64,000 bases of DNA from Neobacillus cucumis (GCF_023715505.1 NZ_JAMBOH010000011.1:1-64000), one strand, 5' to 3'; positions 50,222 through 59,462 are shown, counted from the stretch's first letter. Made by a program: numbers and translations. Notes: generated from the sequence alone by a model not told the origin.

Positions 50222-51946
50222 CTAGAGCTTTACCGTGTATATATGGCTAGTTAAACTCTCAACCAAATCCTGCGAAATCGGCCTGCTAAAATAGTAGCCT
50301 TGCATTTTATCACAGCCAATGCTGCATAAGTAGTGATATTGCTCGAATTCCTCTACTCCTTCTGCCACCACATTCATCCCAAGGTTCTTCCCCATTGCCA
50401 CCAGGGAGCGGCAAACCGACTTTTGGCTGGAGTTATGGTGAAAGTCCTGGATAAAGGATTTATCGATTTTGATTGTATTAAATGGATACTGGACTAGATA
50501 ACTGATTGATGAATAGCCGATGCCAAAATCATCTAAAATGATATCGATCCCAAATTCCTGCAGCTCCCTCAGCGTGATTAGGGTCTTCTCAACGTTCGTC
50601 ATAGCGGTTCGTTCCGTAATTTCTATTTTTAAAAATTCGGCTGGCAGCTTGTACTGTTTTAACGCACGTTTAATCGTTTCGATAAAGGTATCTTGGTTGA
50701 TTTGCTGGGCAGGAACATTTATGGAAATATAAAAAGGCGCTAACCCTTGATCCATCCAGCGACGGCGCTGGTGGCAGACGGTAAATAACACCCAATTGCT
50801 CAGTTTAAGGATTAGGTCCGATTCCTCGGCAATTTGGATAAACTCCCCCGGTGAGATATTTCCCAGAACCGGATGCATCCAGCGAAGCAATGCCTCCAAA
50901 CCGATAATCTCGTTCGACCGCACATCGATAATCGGCTGGTATTCTAAATACAACTCACTATGTTCGATAGCCCGGTGCAGATATTGTTCCAGCAGCATTT
51001 TTCTAGATAGGCTTTTCGACATACCTGTTTGATATTGCTGGATTCCTGTTTTATTTTCTTTTGCCAGATACATGGCATGGTCGGCCCTCATCATGAGCAC
51101 GTCCGCTTCCAGCCCATGGTCTGGAAAAATACTGGTCCCAATACTGACACCAAGGCGATATTCATGGTCGACTATTTTGATTGGCTGGGCCATTACCTGA
51201 CTAATTCTTGCAGCCATTTCATCTAATGCCAGGTTATTGGATAAATTTTTTAATAAAATCACGAACTCGTCCCCGCCCTGACGCGAGATAATATCGTCCG
51301 GCCGTAAATTCTCTTTTAACCTTTTGGCCATTATTTGAATAAATTTATCGCCCATTTTGTGCCCCAGCGAATCATTAATGTCCTTAAACCGGTCGATATC
51401 AATAAATAAAATACCGACAAAATGATGGTTATTTGTTGCTTCGGTAAGGGCCTTTTGGAGCTCCATTTCTAGTTTCCTTCGGTTTGACAGCCCGGTAAGG
51501 GGATCGTGAAAGGCTAAATACGTAAGCTCGTCCTCCGTCTTTTTTTGATGGTCAATATCCATGATGACTCTGTCAAATCGCACTTGATGCGTGTTTTCAT
51601 CGTGAACTAAGGATACGTAATCAGAGACCCACTTATATCCCCCATGCTTAGTTTGAATTCTGTATTCGAGTTTCGCGGATTCACCGTTTCCGATCGAACG
51701 CAGCTGTTGCAGGACCCTGTCTTTATCGTTCAGATAAAGAATCTCCTTCCACAGTAAGAAATTTTCAATAAATTCCTGTTTGGAGTAGCCGAAAATAGAT
51801 TGGCACGCTGAGGAAATCTGTAAGGTTTTCAGCGTTCTGGCATCGACTGACCATAAACAAATATTATTTCCATTAAGGATTTTTTCCCAATGGGGCGAGT
51901 GAAATGGTGAAGTGATTGGAGTTGTTTTTTCGATTTGTTTAAGCAT
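50222..51946 (-). CDS. PAS-GGDEF-EAL cyclic-di-GMP protein
   Basis: The 574-residue protein has one PAS/PAC domain (about residues 25-140, IFGYSKQEFIENFLLW), a GGDEF domain (about 145-305, with RQGGDEFVIL and a preceding RPDD inhibitory site), and an EAL domain (about 315-560, with EALLRW, SINVPAQQI, IEITER, DDFGIGYSSISYLVQ and VVAEGVEE). No membrane helix is present, so it is cytoplasmic. Both catalytic motifs are intact, and the RxxD site predicts product inhibition of the cyclase. Its start overlaps a 40-codon upstream ORF. It is the shorter relative of the protein at 27071-30073. Confidence 0.9.
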   Translation of the reverse strand: MLKQIEKTTPITSPFHSPHWEKILNGNNICLWSVDARTLKTLQISSACQSIFGYSKQEFIENFLLWKEILYLNDKDRVLQQLRSIGNGESAKLEYRIQTKHGGYKWVSDYVSLVHDENTHQVRFDRVIMDIDHQKKTEDELTYLAFHDPLTGLSNRRKLEMELQKALTEATNNHHFVGILFIDIDRFKDINDSLGHKMGDKFIQIMAKRLKENLRPDDIISRQGGDEFVILLKNLSNNLALDEMAARISQVMAQPIKIVDHEYRLGVSIGTSIFPDHGLEADVLMMRADHAMYLAKENKTGIQQYQTGMSKSLSRKMLLEQYLHRAIEHSELYLEYQPIIDVRSNEIIGLEALLRWMHPVLGNISPGEFIQIAEESDLILKLSNWVLFTVCHQRRRWMDQGLAPFYISINVPAQQINQDTFIETIKRALKQYKLPAEFLKIEITERTAMTNVEKTLITLRELQEFGIDIILDDFGIGYSSISYLVQYPFNTIKIDKSFIQDFHHNSSQKSVCRSLVAMGKNLGMNVVAEGVEEFEQYHYLCSIGCDKMQGYYFSRPISQDLVESLTSHIYTVKL

Positions 51947-52061
51947 GGAGTCTGAAATCCCTTGGACGGCCCCATAAATGAATGGAGCATCGGAACAGCA
52001 GACTTGACAGAATGAACGTAAAGGAATCGATTAAATCTGAGCTTGTGCCTTGGTTTCTCAT
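51939..52061 (-). CDS. 40-residue upstream ORF overlapping the GGDEF-EAL gene
   Basis: An ORF from ATG 52061 has a better ribosome site (GAAGGGAGCCCTTT) than the main gene. It codes MRNQGTSSDLIDSFTFILSS, then a hydrophobic stretch, and ends with HA before TAA. Its last 8 nt overlap the start of the GGDEF-EAL frame. It might be a leader whose translation controls the enzyme by coupling, but a chance ORF is possible. No homologue is recognised. Confidence 0.35.
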   Translation of the reverse strand: MRNQGTSSDLIDSFTFILSSLLFRCSIHLWGRPRDFRLHA

Positions 52062-52301
52062 AAAGGGCTCCCTTCATCGGTTTGTGGATATACATCTTTA
52101 TCATAGCGAAAGATCCGATCCTCTGCTGTTTGAAATGTCACTTTTAGGGGATGTTTTTTGACAAAAAATAAGCATTTTTGACTTATTGGGTGACTATACA
52201 AACGTTTGATTAGATCCTCGTTCTAGCCTGTTGTGATGAGGATTTTTGTAAGTGGATGATGCATTTTTTGTTGGAATATAGGAAGATTCATACATATGAG
52301 A

Positions 52302-52357
52302 AAAGAGCCTATTGGACAAATTCATTTGGAGCATGGCACATGTCCAATAGGGTCTTA
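52302..52357 (-). terminator. long hairpin terminator of dinB
   Basis: GCCTATTGGACA and TGTCCAATAGGG form a long stem with a large inner loop, with TTTTCT following on the minus strand, immediately past the DinB-family stop codon. Confidence 0.75.
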
Positions 52358-52358
52358 T

Positions 52359-52802
52359 TTAACGAACAAACGTAATATAATCGAGATTAACAGGTTCAAA
52401 TCCTTCTTCTCGCAGCAGCCGGTTAATTTGCCCCCGATGATACTGCCCATGAAGTGCCACATGCGTGAGAATATCCTGAACTGCCGTCGAAAACTTCTTA
52501 CCAGTACTATTCTTATACACGATTATATCTGTCTCTGACAAACCTCCAAGAAGTTCGGAAAAGCCTTGTTTATTTTTTGCCAAGAGGTTGGAACATTTTT
52601 CGAGACTAAGTTCTGTCCAGATTTCTTGAGGATTACTGTCCAATCCTTTTATTCGAAGTAACCAAACCTCCTCCGCAAGCAAGATATGGGAGAATAATCG
52701 TTTCGCCTCGCTGTTGTGATCCCCCATAGTTTTCAGCGTTTCTAAAATCCGAAGGTTAGCCCAATCCAAATGCTGGTACATTTTGATGATTGTCTCCATC
52801 AA
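52359..52802 (-). CDS. DinB-family protein
   Basis: The 147-residue four-helix-bundle protein has the DinB/YfiT metal-site histidines: one in the HLDWAN segment near residue 12, one in SHILLAEEVWLLRI, and two in THVALHGQYHRGQI. Bacillus DinB proteins bind a divalent metal; some are thiol (bacillithiol) S-transferases, and most have no proven substrate. The ATG follows AAGGGGAGGGATTGGGTTG. It is monocistronic, with a strong terminator. Confidence 0.8.
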   Translation of the reverse strand: MMETIIKMYQHLDWANLRILETLKTMGDHNSEAKRLFSHILLAEEVWLLRIKGLDSNPQEIWTELSLEKCSNLLAKNKQGFSELLGGLSETDIIVYKNSTGKKFSTAVQDILTHVALHGQYHRGQINRLLREEGFEPVNLDYITFVR

Positions 52803-53142
52803 CCCAATCCCTCCCCTTCATCTTTGTTACCAACTAATGATCACACCTCTATTTTACAAAATCTGGTGAGTTGAATATAGCTGTGCACGTTATTTTTTAT
52901 GAAAATAAAAAGCCAGGCAATGATTTGAGAACAGAAAACCTTTAGTTAAATTCATATAGAATTCGTTTAAAATTTCAAAAATCGCCTCAGAATTTCTTAT
53001 TTGAGCCACAAAAGTGGTGATATCATCTCGTTTTCCCTCTCAAATTAAAAATTTTGGAATTCGATGGAAATCTCATTTCCCGTTATGGTAGAGCTACCTA
53101 GGAATTGATTGGAACGCGCGCGGGTCCCGAAAGGATCTAGAA
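52803..53142. other. 340-nt intergenic region upstream of the sigma factor gene
   Basis: I see no gene, repeat or recognised riboswitch here. It is AT-rich with a GC-rich spot just before the sigma factor (GCGCGCGGGTCCCGAAAGG). Promoters of both divergent genes must lie within it, but I could not place them. Confidence 0.4.
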
Positions 53143-53625
53143 GTGGATAACTTTGACAGTTTAGTAGAACAATACACGCCGATGATTCATCGAATTTTAC
53201 AGTCTTTATCGATTTACCGTAACCGGGAAGATTTCTATCAAACTGCGTTAATTGGACTCTGGGAGGCACAAAAGGGCTTTAACCCCGAAAAGGGAAACTT
53301 CACGAATTATGCATATAGCTATATAAAAGGGAAGCTCTTACTCGAACTGACGAAACGCTCCCGTTATGAGGCTGAAAATGTGTATCCGAAAGAGGAGTAT
53401 TGGGAAATGATCGAAGGGAGTTGCTCCGAAATACCGCTTGAGGAGGAGCAGCTCCTATCCTATTGTGATGGCTTATCGGAAAAGGAAACCAAATGGGTAG
53501 TGGCAACCTTTGTGGAGGATTTATCTGTAAAGGAAATCGCTGCCCGCGAGAAGGTTTCAGTTTCCGCTGTGAAACAGTGGAAGATGAGTGCCCTCAGAAA
53601 ACTTCGTGCCGGGCTTGAGAGTTAG
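53143..53625 (+). CDS. small sigma-70-family RNA polymerase sigma factor
   Basis: The 160-residue protein has region 2 (residues 8-75, REDFYQTALIGLWEAQKGFN and FTNYAYSYIKGKLL) and region 4 (about 108-155, LSVKEIAAREKVSVSAVKQW with a recognition helix), with no region 3 and no anti-sigma partner next door. It resembles the SigH/ComX-like and ECF sigma factors of Firmicutes, often linked to competence or stress. The start is GTG 53143 with AAAGGATCTAGAA upstream. Its target promoters are unknown. A palindromic hairpin follows the stop. Confidence 0.8.
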   Translation: MDNFDSLVEQYTPMIHRILQSLSIYRNREDFYQTALIGLWEAQKGFNPEKGNFTNYAYSYIKGKLLLELTKRSRYEAENVYPKEEYWEMIEGSCSEIPLEEEQLLSYCDGLSEKETKWVVATFVEDLSVKEIAAREKVSVSAVKQWKMSALRKLRAGLES

Positions 53626-53647
53626 GCTTTGACATGACTAAAAGTAA

Positions 53648-53679
53648 TAGAGGCCGATTCGTATACGAATCAGCCTCTA
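53648..53679. terminator. palindromic terminator between the sigma factor and C39-protein genes
   Basis: TAGAGGC and GCCTCTA enclose the perfect palindrome GATTCGTATACGAATC. T-rich DNA is weak on both sides, but the position between two convergent genes fits a shared terminator. Confidence 0.65.
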
Positions 53680-53683
53680 CATA

Positions 53684-55330
53684 CTAGTTAGAGAAAGTGA
53701 CAACTCTTCCAGACAACGTGGTGATCCTGCCAGTTTTCCCCATTTCCCTGACAGTGATGGTATGCTTTCCATTGCTAAATCCTGTCGTGTTTAGCACATA
53801 ATGATAACCGGCATTTCCATTATTTAAGTCAGGAAAGTCCCTTTTCACATCTGGTCTGGCATCCCCGTAAACCGCTTGGCCGACGACCTTCCCGTCCACA
53901 AGTACCTCAATTTTCGATACACCGCTCATATCTAATATCCAACCGGAAATGGTTTTGCTGCCGTTGATGGTACTGCCTGATACCGGCTGATCAAGATTTC
54001 CCCTGACATTGGTAATCGTGAATGCTTTTTGGGGCAATGTGGAAACTAAACCATTTCTTCCGGTTTCCCTAACCGTAATCGAATGCACTCCATCCCCAAA
54101 TTTGGTTGTGTCTAGAACATAATGATAACCAGCATTAGCATTGTTGTAAGAAGGATAAGCCTTTTTTACATCCAATCTAGAAATGCCGTAAAAAGCTTGA
54201 CCAACCACTTTTCCGTCTATCAAAATTTCAATCTTGGAGACGCCGCTTGGGTCTAAATACCAGCCTTTTACGTTATACTGCCCCTTGATTTTCTCATTGG
54301 CTGCTGGAGTATCCAATACTCCTTGTGCATTTGAAATGTTGACAACCTTTCCAGGTAATGTACTGGTCCAGCCATTTTTACCTGTTTCCTTAACCGTTAT
54401 GGTATGCTTTCCGTTACTCAATTTCTTCGTGTCCAATGCATAATGGAAACCTGCATTCCCATTGTTGTAGTCAGGATAAGCCTTTTTTATATCCGCTCTT
54501 GAATCGCCATAGGTGGCTTGACCGACCACTTTTCCGTCGACCAATACTTCAATCTTAGAAACACCGCTCTCATCTAAAAACCAGCCTGATAGATTGTAAG
54601 TTTCATTGATGGTCGCACCTGTGCCCGGTTTGTCGAGTACGCCTTTTGAAGATCCATAGGTGATCGCCTGTCTGCCAAATTGCTCCCAGCCTCTAATGAA
54701 GGACGCTCGGGATACCTTGCGATTTTTGATGTTCGCAAGCGGATCGTTGAAGTAGACGTAATTTTGGTCATAACCGGTAAGCAGGACACTATGCTCATGA
54801 AAGGTCATTCGAATCGGCCCGGTCGGCGTTTGGATCGTTCTCCATTGACTGCTCGGCACTGTATTGAAAGTGCTCGTTGAAATTACCCAGACCGGTTTCC
54901 CTTTGCTTAACTGTTTTAAAATGACATCAAACGAACTTCCTGTTAGATCGATGACATTCGTATACCTTTTTGCTAACTGATAGACGGGGCCATGATAAAC
55001 AGAATACCCGATGGAACGCCCGGTGATGTCCCCGACAAAGCCTGTATTCGGGTTCCCCCAGTAGGTCGTATTCCCTGATACTCGGTAAGGCGTCGGGTCT
55101 TTTTTCACTTGAGTAGCCAGTGTCATTTTCGAAACATTTATTCCTTTGTAACGAAGCAGCATGGATAAACTCGTAACCTCGCAGCCATTCTTCAATTCCG
55201 GCAATTGTGAGATCAGCGGTACATTTAACGGAGTTTGGGCATAAGAGTTGGAAGGTAATACAAAAATAGCTGCACTGATGACCCCAAGTGCAAAAGCAGA
55301 AGAAATGATTCTATTTTTCAATCGATTCAC
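53684..55330 (-). CDS. secreted C39-peptidase protein with three repeats
   Basis: The 548-residue protein has a signal peptide (about residues 1-31, ending YAQ). A C39-like papain-fold domain spans about 35-225, with catalytic Cys in LKNGCEVTSLSML and His in FHEHSVLLTGYD plus YVYFNDPLA. Three tandem repeats of about 97 residues follow (starting near 250, 348 and 446), each with SKIEVLVDGKVVGQA, then AGYHYVLDT and a GKHTITVRE motif. Related repeat-bearing C39 proteins of Bacillus are extracellular and uncharacterised. The start is GTG 55330, preceded by AAGGGGATAACCAAA. Confidence 0.85.
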   Translation of the reverse strand: MNRLKNRIISSAFALGVISAAIFVLPSNSYAQTPLNVPLISQLPELKNGCEVTSLSMLLRYKGINVSKMTLATQVKKDPTPYRVSGNTTYWGNPNTGFVGDITGRSIGYSVYHGPVYQLAKRYTNVIDLTGSSFDVILKQLSKGKPVWVISTSTFNTVPSSQWRTIQTPTGPIRMTFHEHSVLLTGYDQNYVYFNDPLANIKNRKVSRASFIRGWEQFGRQAITYGSSKGVLDKPGTGATINETYNLSGWFLDESGVSKIEVLVDGKVVGQATYGDSRADIKKAYPDYNNGNAGFHYALDTKKLSNGKHTITVKETGKNGWTSTLPGKVVNISNAQGVLDTPAANEKIKGQYNVKGWYLDPSGVSKIEILIDGKVVGQAFYGISRLDVKKAYPSYNNANAGYHYVLDTTKFGDGVHSITVRETGRNGLVSTLPQKAFTITNVRGNLDQPVSGSTINGSKTISGWILDMSGVSKIEVLVDGKVVGQAVYGDARPDVKRDFPDLNNGNAGYHYVLNTTGFSNGKHTITVREMGKTGRITTLSGRVVTFSN

Positions 55331-55462
55331 TTTGGTTATCCCCTTATAATTCTCTCTAATTACTAAATATATACTAGCTTCCTTAATTTATCCTTAACTG
55401 GAAAAATAAACGTAAAGCTACAACTATTATTCTAGCAGGAGTCTGGTGGTAATGATAGAGTC

Positions 55463-55480
55463 TGGTGCCTGACACCATTA
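55463..55480. repeat. REP palindrome upstream of a frameshifted gene
   Basis: TGGTGCCTGACACCATTA carries the REP core. It lies between the C39-protein gene start and a decayed ORF. Confidence 0.7.
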
Positions 55481-55520
55481 GCAACACCAACACCTTTAAA
55501 ACAGGGATAAGGAGGGGACG

Positions 55521-55743
55521 ATGATAAATGGCAAAGACGTTGGAATTGCAGTTGGTGCGGAGTTTGATAAGACTGCTGCATTTCGATTGATAATCCAAAG
55601 GAGCCGGTTAATGAGGAAGTGGTAAAACTTACTATGGTACAGAGTATTACAGTCGATTATTCACTACTGCCAGTGGGGAGCTAGTGGCTTCAAAAGGAGC
55701 AAGAGTAATAAACCGTGACGTAACCGATTATGAACTAACTTAA
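55521..55743 (+). pseudogene. frameshifted small gene
   Basis: A good ribosome site (GGAGGGGACG) precedes ATG 55521, which codes MINGKDVGIAVGAEFDKT. Coding-like sequence then continues in other frames: IDNPKEPVNEEVVK, then YYGTEYYSRLFTTASGELVA and SKGARVINRDVTDYELT before TAA at 55741. At least two frameshifts are needed to join them. I do not recognise the family; the intact protein would be about 73 residues. Confidence 0.55.
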
Positions 55744-55747
55744 TAAC

Positions 55748-55817
55748 ATGGAGGCCAGGTTCGCATTGAAACCGGCCTCCATCTATTTGGAAGCATGGGA
55801 ACCGTCCCAATGCTTCC
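55748..55817. terminator. two hairpins ending the decayed gene and the transketolase operon
   Basis: ATGGAGGCC with GGCCTCCAT (55748-55782), with inner GGTT/AACC, forms the first stem. GGAAGCATGGGA with TCCCAATGCTTCC (55789-55817, one bulge) forms the second, right after the transketolase C-subunit gene. Neither has a long T-run. Confidence 0.65.
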
Positions 55818-55821
55818 AAAC

Positions 55822-56778
55822 TTAAATCAAGCTAAGAGCAGCCTCAGCAATATCTTTCTCCGTTAATTGATAGACTCCTTTTAAATAGTCTACTTTTCCA
55901 ACCTGGCCGAATTTTTCTCGCACGCCAATCCGTTTCATTTTAGTTGGGCAATGTTCGCTTAATACCTCAGCAACTGCACTTCCCAAACCGCCAATCACAT
56001 TATGATTTTCGGCAGTAACCACAGCCTTTGTTTTTTCAGCATATTCAACAATCAATTCTCGGTCAATTGGTTTGATGGAAAACATATCAATCACGGTTGC
56101 TTCGATTCTTTGTTTTTTAAGTTGGTCTGCTGCCTTTAACGATTCTGCCACCATAATACCGCTGGCAATAATGGTCACATCTCTACCCTCACGAAGTACT
56201 TTGCCTTTCCCCGTTTCAAATGTTTCCCCATCATTGTAAATTTTAAAAGCATTTTTACGGATGGTCCGAATATAATGGATGCCATGCTCTTTTTCAATTT
56301 TACGCAGCAAATATCCTAACATGGTAGAATCACTTACTTCATAGACAACCGTATTTGGAATCAAACGAACAAGGCCCAAGTCTTCAAATGTCATATGTGT
56401 GCCGCCGTTATGCTCAGCTGTTACTCCTGCATCTGAGCCTAAGATTTTAATATTTGTTTTGGCATATGCCCCCGAAACAAACAATTGGTCAAAGGCCCTT
56501 CTTGTAGCAAACTGGCCAAATGTATGCACATAAGGAATTTTTCCCGTAAGCGACAGACCCGCCGCAACCCCCATCATATTAGCTTCCATAATCCCACAAT
56601 TAATGAGTTGGTTTGGAATCTGCTTGGCAATCTTACTGGTAGAAATCGCGCTCATTAAATCTGCTTCTAATGCAATGACATTGGGATTTTTTTGAGCTAA
56701 TTCAAGAATGGTATTGGCATACATCTGACGCATTTCCATATTTTCAATTTCATAGGTTTTAGATGCTGTTTGAATCAT
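55822..56778 (-). CDS. transketolase, C-terminal (pyrimidine/transketolase_C) subunit
   Basis: The 318-residue protein covers the second half of a transketolase: the pyrimidine-binding domain (NVIALEADLMSAISTS, MEANMMGVAAGLSLTG) and the C-terminal domain (REGRDVTIIASGIMVAESL, AENHNVIGGLGSAVAEVL). The first half is the preceding gene, which overlaps it by one base (TAATG), so the enzyme is a split transketolase. Split forms occur in sugar-specific operons of Firmicutes. It ends the PTS operon and should exchange two-carbon units using a pentose or hexose derived from the PTS substrate. Confidence 0.9.
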   Translation of the reverse strand: MIQTASKTYEIENMEMRQMYANTILELAQKNPNVIALEADLMSAISTSKIAKQIPNQLINCGIMEANMMGVAAGLSLTGKIPYVHTFGQFATRRAFDQLFVSGAYAKTNIKILGSDAGVTAEHNGGTHMTFEDLGLVRLIPNTVVYEVSDSTMLGYLLRKIEKEHGIHYIRTIRKNAFKIYNDGETFETGKGKVLREGRDVTIIASGIMVAESLKAADQLKKQRIEATVIDMFSIKPIDRELIVEYAEKTKAVVTAENHNVIGGLGSAVAEVLSEHCPTKMKRIGVREKFGQVGKVDYLKGVYQLTEKDIAEAALSLI

Positions 56779-57626
56779 TAAGACACAACCTTTCCAAGTT
56801 TGTTCTCTAATTCATTAATGACAGCTAATATTGCCTCTTCATCATCATGACTTGGACGGATATGATGGTTATCAGCCTTTTCCTCTAAATATGGAACACC
56901 TTGTGCTTTAATCGTATCTAAAATAATCGCCACCGGTTTGTTGGACTGTTCTTTCCCCCTTTGAATAGCACCATAGATTTGTTCCAACGAACGGCCGTCA
57001 ACCTTCATCGTATAAAATCCAAACGCATTAAATTTCTCTTCAAAATCTAGCGGGTCAATAATATCCTTTGTCGGACCATCTAATTGTTTTTTATTATCAT
57101 CCACCAATACAAAGAGGTGGTTTAATTTATGATGAGCGGCAAATTGAAAAGCTTCCCAGCACTCACCTTCATTTAGTTCGCCATCTCCCACAATACAATA
57201 GGTAAAATTATCTTTATTAGAAAGTTTATGTGAAAGCGCTACTCCTACAGCCGCTGAAATTCCCTGCCCTAGGGAACCCGTTGTCATATCAACACCCGGC
57301 GTTAAATTGCGGTCTGGATGTGATGGGAGAGTGGTTCCGTTTTGATTGAGAGTATATAGTACATCAACAGGGAAGTACCCCTTCAGCGCCAAGGTCGCAT
57401 AAAGACCCGGACCGCCATGCCCCTTCGACAAAATGAAGTAATCCCGTTCCTCCCAATTAGGATTATCCGGGTCCACTTTCATCACTTCACCATATAATAC
57501 GGCCAAGGCCTCTACAATCGATAAACTGCCGCCATAATGACCAAAGCCAAGATGGTGGAGTTCCTTTAATGTCATTAAACGAATTTCATCCCGAAATCTT
57601 TCTACTTTTTGAAGACTACTACTCAT
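56778..57626 (-). CDS. transketolase, N-terminal (TPP-binding) subunit
   Basis: The 282-residue protein is the N-terminal half: GHYGGSLSIVEALAVLYGEV, YFILSKGHGGPGLYA, TTGSLGQGISAAVGVALSHK, and the TPP motif GDGELNEGECWEAFQFA. Together with the next gene it makes a complete enzyme. I start at ATG 57626, with GGAGGATTTAGG upstream, and not at the longer frame. It is 133 nt after the PTS IIC gene in the same direction. Confidence 0.92.
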   Translation of the reverse strand: MSSSLQKVERFRDEIRLMTLKELHHLGFGHYGGSLSIVEALAVLYGEVMKVDPDNPNWEERDYFILSKGHGGPGLYATLALKGYFPVDVLYTLNQNGTTLPSHPDRNLTPGVDMTTGSLGQGISAAVGVALSHKLSNKDNFTYCIVGDGELNEGECWEAFQFAAHHKLNHLFVLVDDNKKQLDGPTKDIIDPLDFEEKFNAFGFYTMKVDGRSLEQIYGAIQRGKEQSNKPVAIILDTIKAQGVPYLEEKADNHHIRPSHDDEEAILAVINELENKLGKVVS

Positions 57627-57759
57627 CCTAAATCCTCCTTTTTTCCATTCAGGTGCAAAAGGCACCCTTTTTTTGCAAAAAAAGAAAAGCATTGCAGGGG
57701 AGACAGCTAAAACGAATTGCTGCTCCGCCCCGTTGTGCTTTTATCCATTTTTACATCCA

Positions 57760-59133
57760 TTAAGCTCCGATTTGAGTACTTTGGTCAGCTTTGTCCTTTT
57801 TGAAAAAACCAAATCCTAAAGCAACTAATACCAATCCAACAACAGTAACTGTTACACCTGTAGAGCCTAATGAGTGTGCAATATTTCCAAGAACAATACC
57901 GGATGCAGCAAAGTCTGCATCTGAGAAAGTAGTACTTGCAAAACCTAGATCGCCAAGAACTGGCATTAAGAAAACTGGAAGGAAAGTTATTAATAAACCA
58001 TTGGCGAACGCTCCAATGGTTGCTCCGCGAATACCACCTGTAGAGTTACCAAATACACCTGCGGTTGCCCCTGTAAAGAAGTGTGGTACTACTCCTGGAA
58101 GAATAATAATCGCACCTGTAAATCCTAGAATAACCATTCCGACAATCCCGCCAAGGAAGCTGCAGAAGAATCCAATTAACACTGCATTTGGTGCATAAGG
58201 GAAAACAATTGGGCAATCCAAAGCTGGCTTGGAGTTTGGTACAAGCCTTGTTGAAATTCCTTTGAATGCAGGAACAATTTCGGCTAACACAAGACGAACA
58301 CCTGATAGGATGACGAATACACCTGCAGCGAATTTAACGGCCTGGATAAGAGAGAAAACAAGATAATGAGTGCCGCCGCTAAGCTCTTTTTCAATATAAG
58401 ATGGACCAGCAAATAGAGCGATAATGACATAGAGAATGATCATGGTTAAGGCAATCGTTACAGAGCTATCACGTAAGAATCCTAATCCTTTAGGGAAATT
58501 AATTTTTTCAGTTGATTTTGAATTCTTTCCAACTACCTTCCCCACAAGACCCGAAAGTACATATCCTAAGCTTGAAAAATGTCCAAATCCGATACTATCA
58601 TTACCCGTAATTTTTCTCATGAAAGGCTGACAGATTGCTGGGAAAACTGCCATGATTAAACCTAGTGCGAGAGAACCAACCACAACGAGTGGAACCCCTT
58701 TTAAGCCGGATACCGCAAGGATTACCGCTAGCATACAAGCCATATATAAGGTATGATGGCCAGTTAAAAAGATATATTTTAATCTAGTAAACCTTGCAAT
58801 TAAAATATTGGCTAACATCCCAAAAAACATAATAAAAGCGGTGATACTACCATATTCTTTTAACGCCATGGCAACGATGGCTTCATTATTCGGAACCACA
58901 CCTTTTACATGAAACGCCTGTTGGAACATTTTCCCGAAGGGATCAAGGGATGCCACGATAATATCTGCTCCCGCGGAAATGACTAGGAAACCCAAGAATG
59001 TTTTGACGGTTCCTTTGATAACGTCACTCGTAGGCTTTTTCTGAATGAGAAGACCGATAAGTGCAATTAACGCAACCAATACTGCTGGTTGACTTAGAAT
59101 ATCCATAACCAGCTTAAGAATTCTTTCCCCCAT
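57760..59133 (-). CDS. ulaA: PTS ascorbate-type transporter subunit IIC (UlaA-like)
   Basis: The 457-residue protein is an AG-superfamily EIIC with about 11 membrane helices (FLGFLVISAGADIIVASLDP, GHHTLYMACMLAVILAVSG, FPYAPNAVLIGFFCSFLGGI, PHFFTGATAGVFGNSTGGIR). Its closest family is UlaA/SgaT, the L-ascorbate channel component. The IIB gene is upstream and a split transketolase downstream, so the imported compound is probably phosphorylated and fed to pentose metabolism. L-ascorbate itself is not assured. The ATG follows AAGGAGGC. Confidence 0.9.
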   Translation of the reverse strand: MGERILKLVMDILSQPAVLVALIALIGLLIQKKPTSDVIKGTVKTFLGFLVISAGADIIVASLDPFGKMFQQAFHVKGVVPNNEAIVAMALKEYGSITAFIMFFGMLANILIARFTRLKYIFLTGHHTLYMACMLAVILAVSGLKGVPLVVVGSLALGLIMAVFPAICQPFMRKITGNDSIGFGHFSSLGYVLSGLVGKVVGKNSKSTEKINFPKGLGFLRDSSVTIALTMIILYVIIALFAGPSYIEKELSGGTHYLVFSLIQAVKFAAGVFVILSGVRLVLAEIVPAFKGISTRLVPNSKPALDCPIVFPYAPNAVLIGFFCSFLGGIVGMVILGFTGAIIILPGVVPHFFTGATAGVFGNSTGGIRGATIGAFANGLLITFLPVFLMPVLGDLGFASTTFSDADFAASGIVLGNIAHSLGSTGVTVTVVGLVLVALGFGFFKKDKADQSTQIGA

Positions 59134-59180
59134 AATAAAAGCCTCCTTTTATTGAAAACAAATCAATATTTGCATATTTC

Positions 59181-59462
59181 TTAGAGTAGTCCCTTTTGTT
59201 CAAGCACATCCTTAAGTTTCACGCGAATGCCATCCATATCAATAATGCTGTCAATCACGATTACCTCGCCTAAGTGCCCCATTCCTTCTGCAATATCTTT
59301 TGTCGCAATAAATACGTCTGCATCAGCTGGAGTTGCTGAGCTTAGGTCGGTATGCTCCACTTCAATCCCACCTAACCCCAACTCCGCTAAAATTTGTTGA
59401 ACATTCATCTCTAACATAAAGCTGCTTCCTAAACCTGATCCACACACGGCCATAATTTTCAT
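59181..59462 (-). CDS. ulaB: PTS ascorbate-type subunit IIB (UlaB-like)
   Basis: The 93-residue protein begins MKIMAVCGSGLGSSFMLEMN, with the phosphorylated Cys7 in the CGSGLGSS loop, as in the lactose/ascorbate IIB family. It passes phosphate from IIA to the sugar at UlaA. The ATG at 59462 follows GGAGGAATTATT; the longer frame to 59504 is not used. It lies 47 nt before the IIC gene. No separate IIA gene is present. Confidence 0.9.
   Translation of the reverse strand: MKIMAVCGSGLGSSFMLEMNVQQILAELGLGGIEVEHTDLSSATPADADVFIATKDIAEGMGHLGEVIVIDSIIDMDGIRVKLKDVLEQKGLL

Noticed and set aside
51947..52300. c-di-GMP riboswitch upstream of the GGDEF-EAL gene
   Set aside because: No GEMM-type conserved sequence was seen in the leader.
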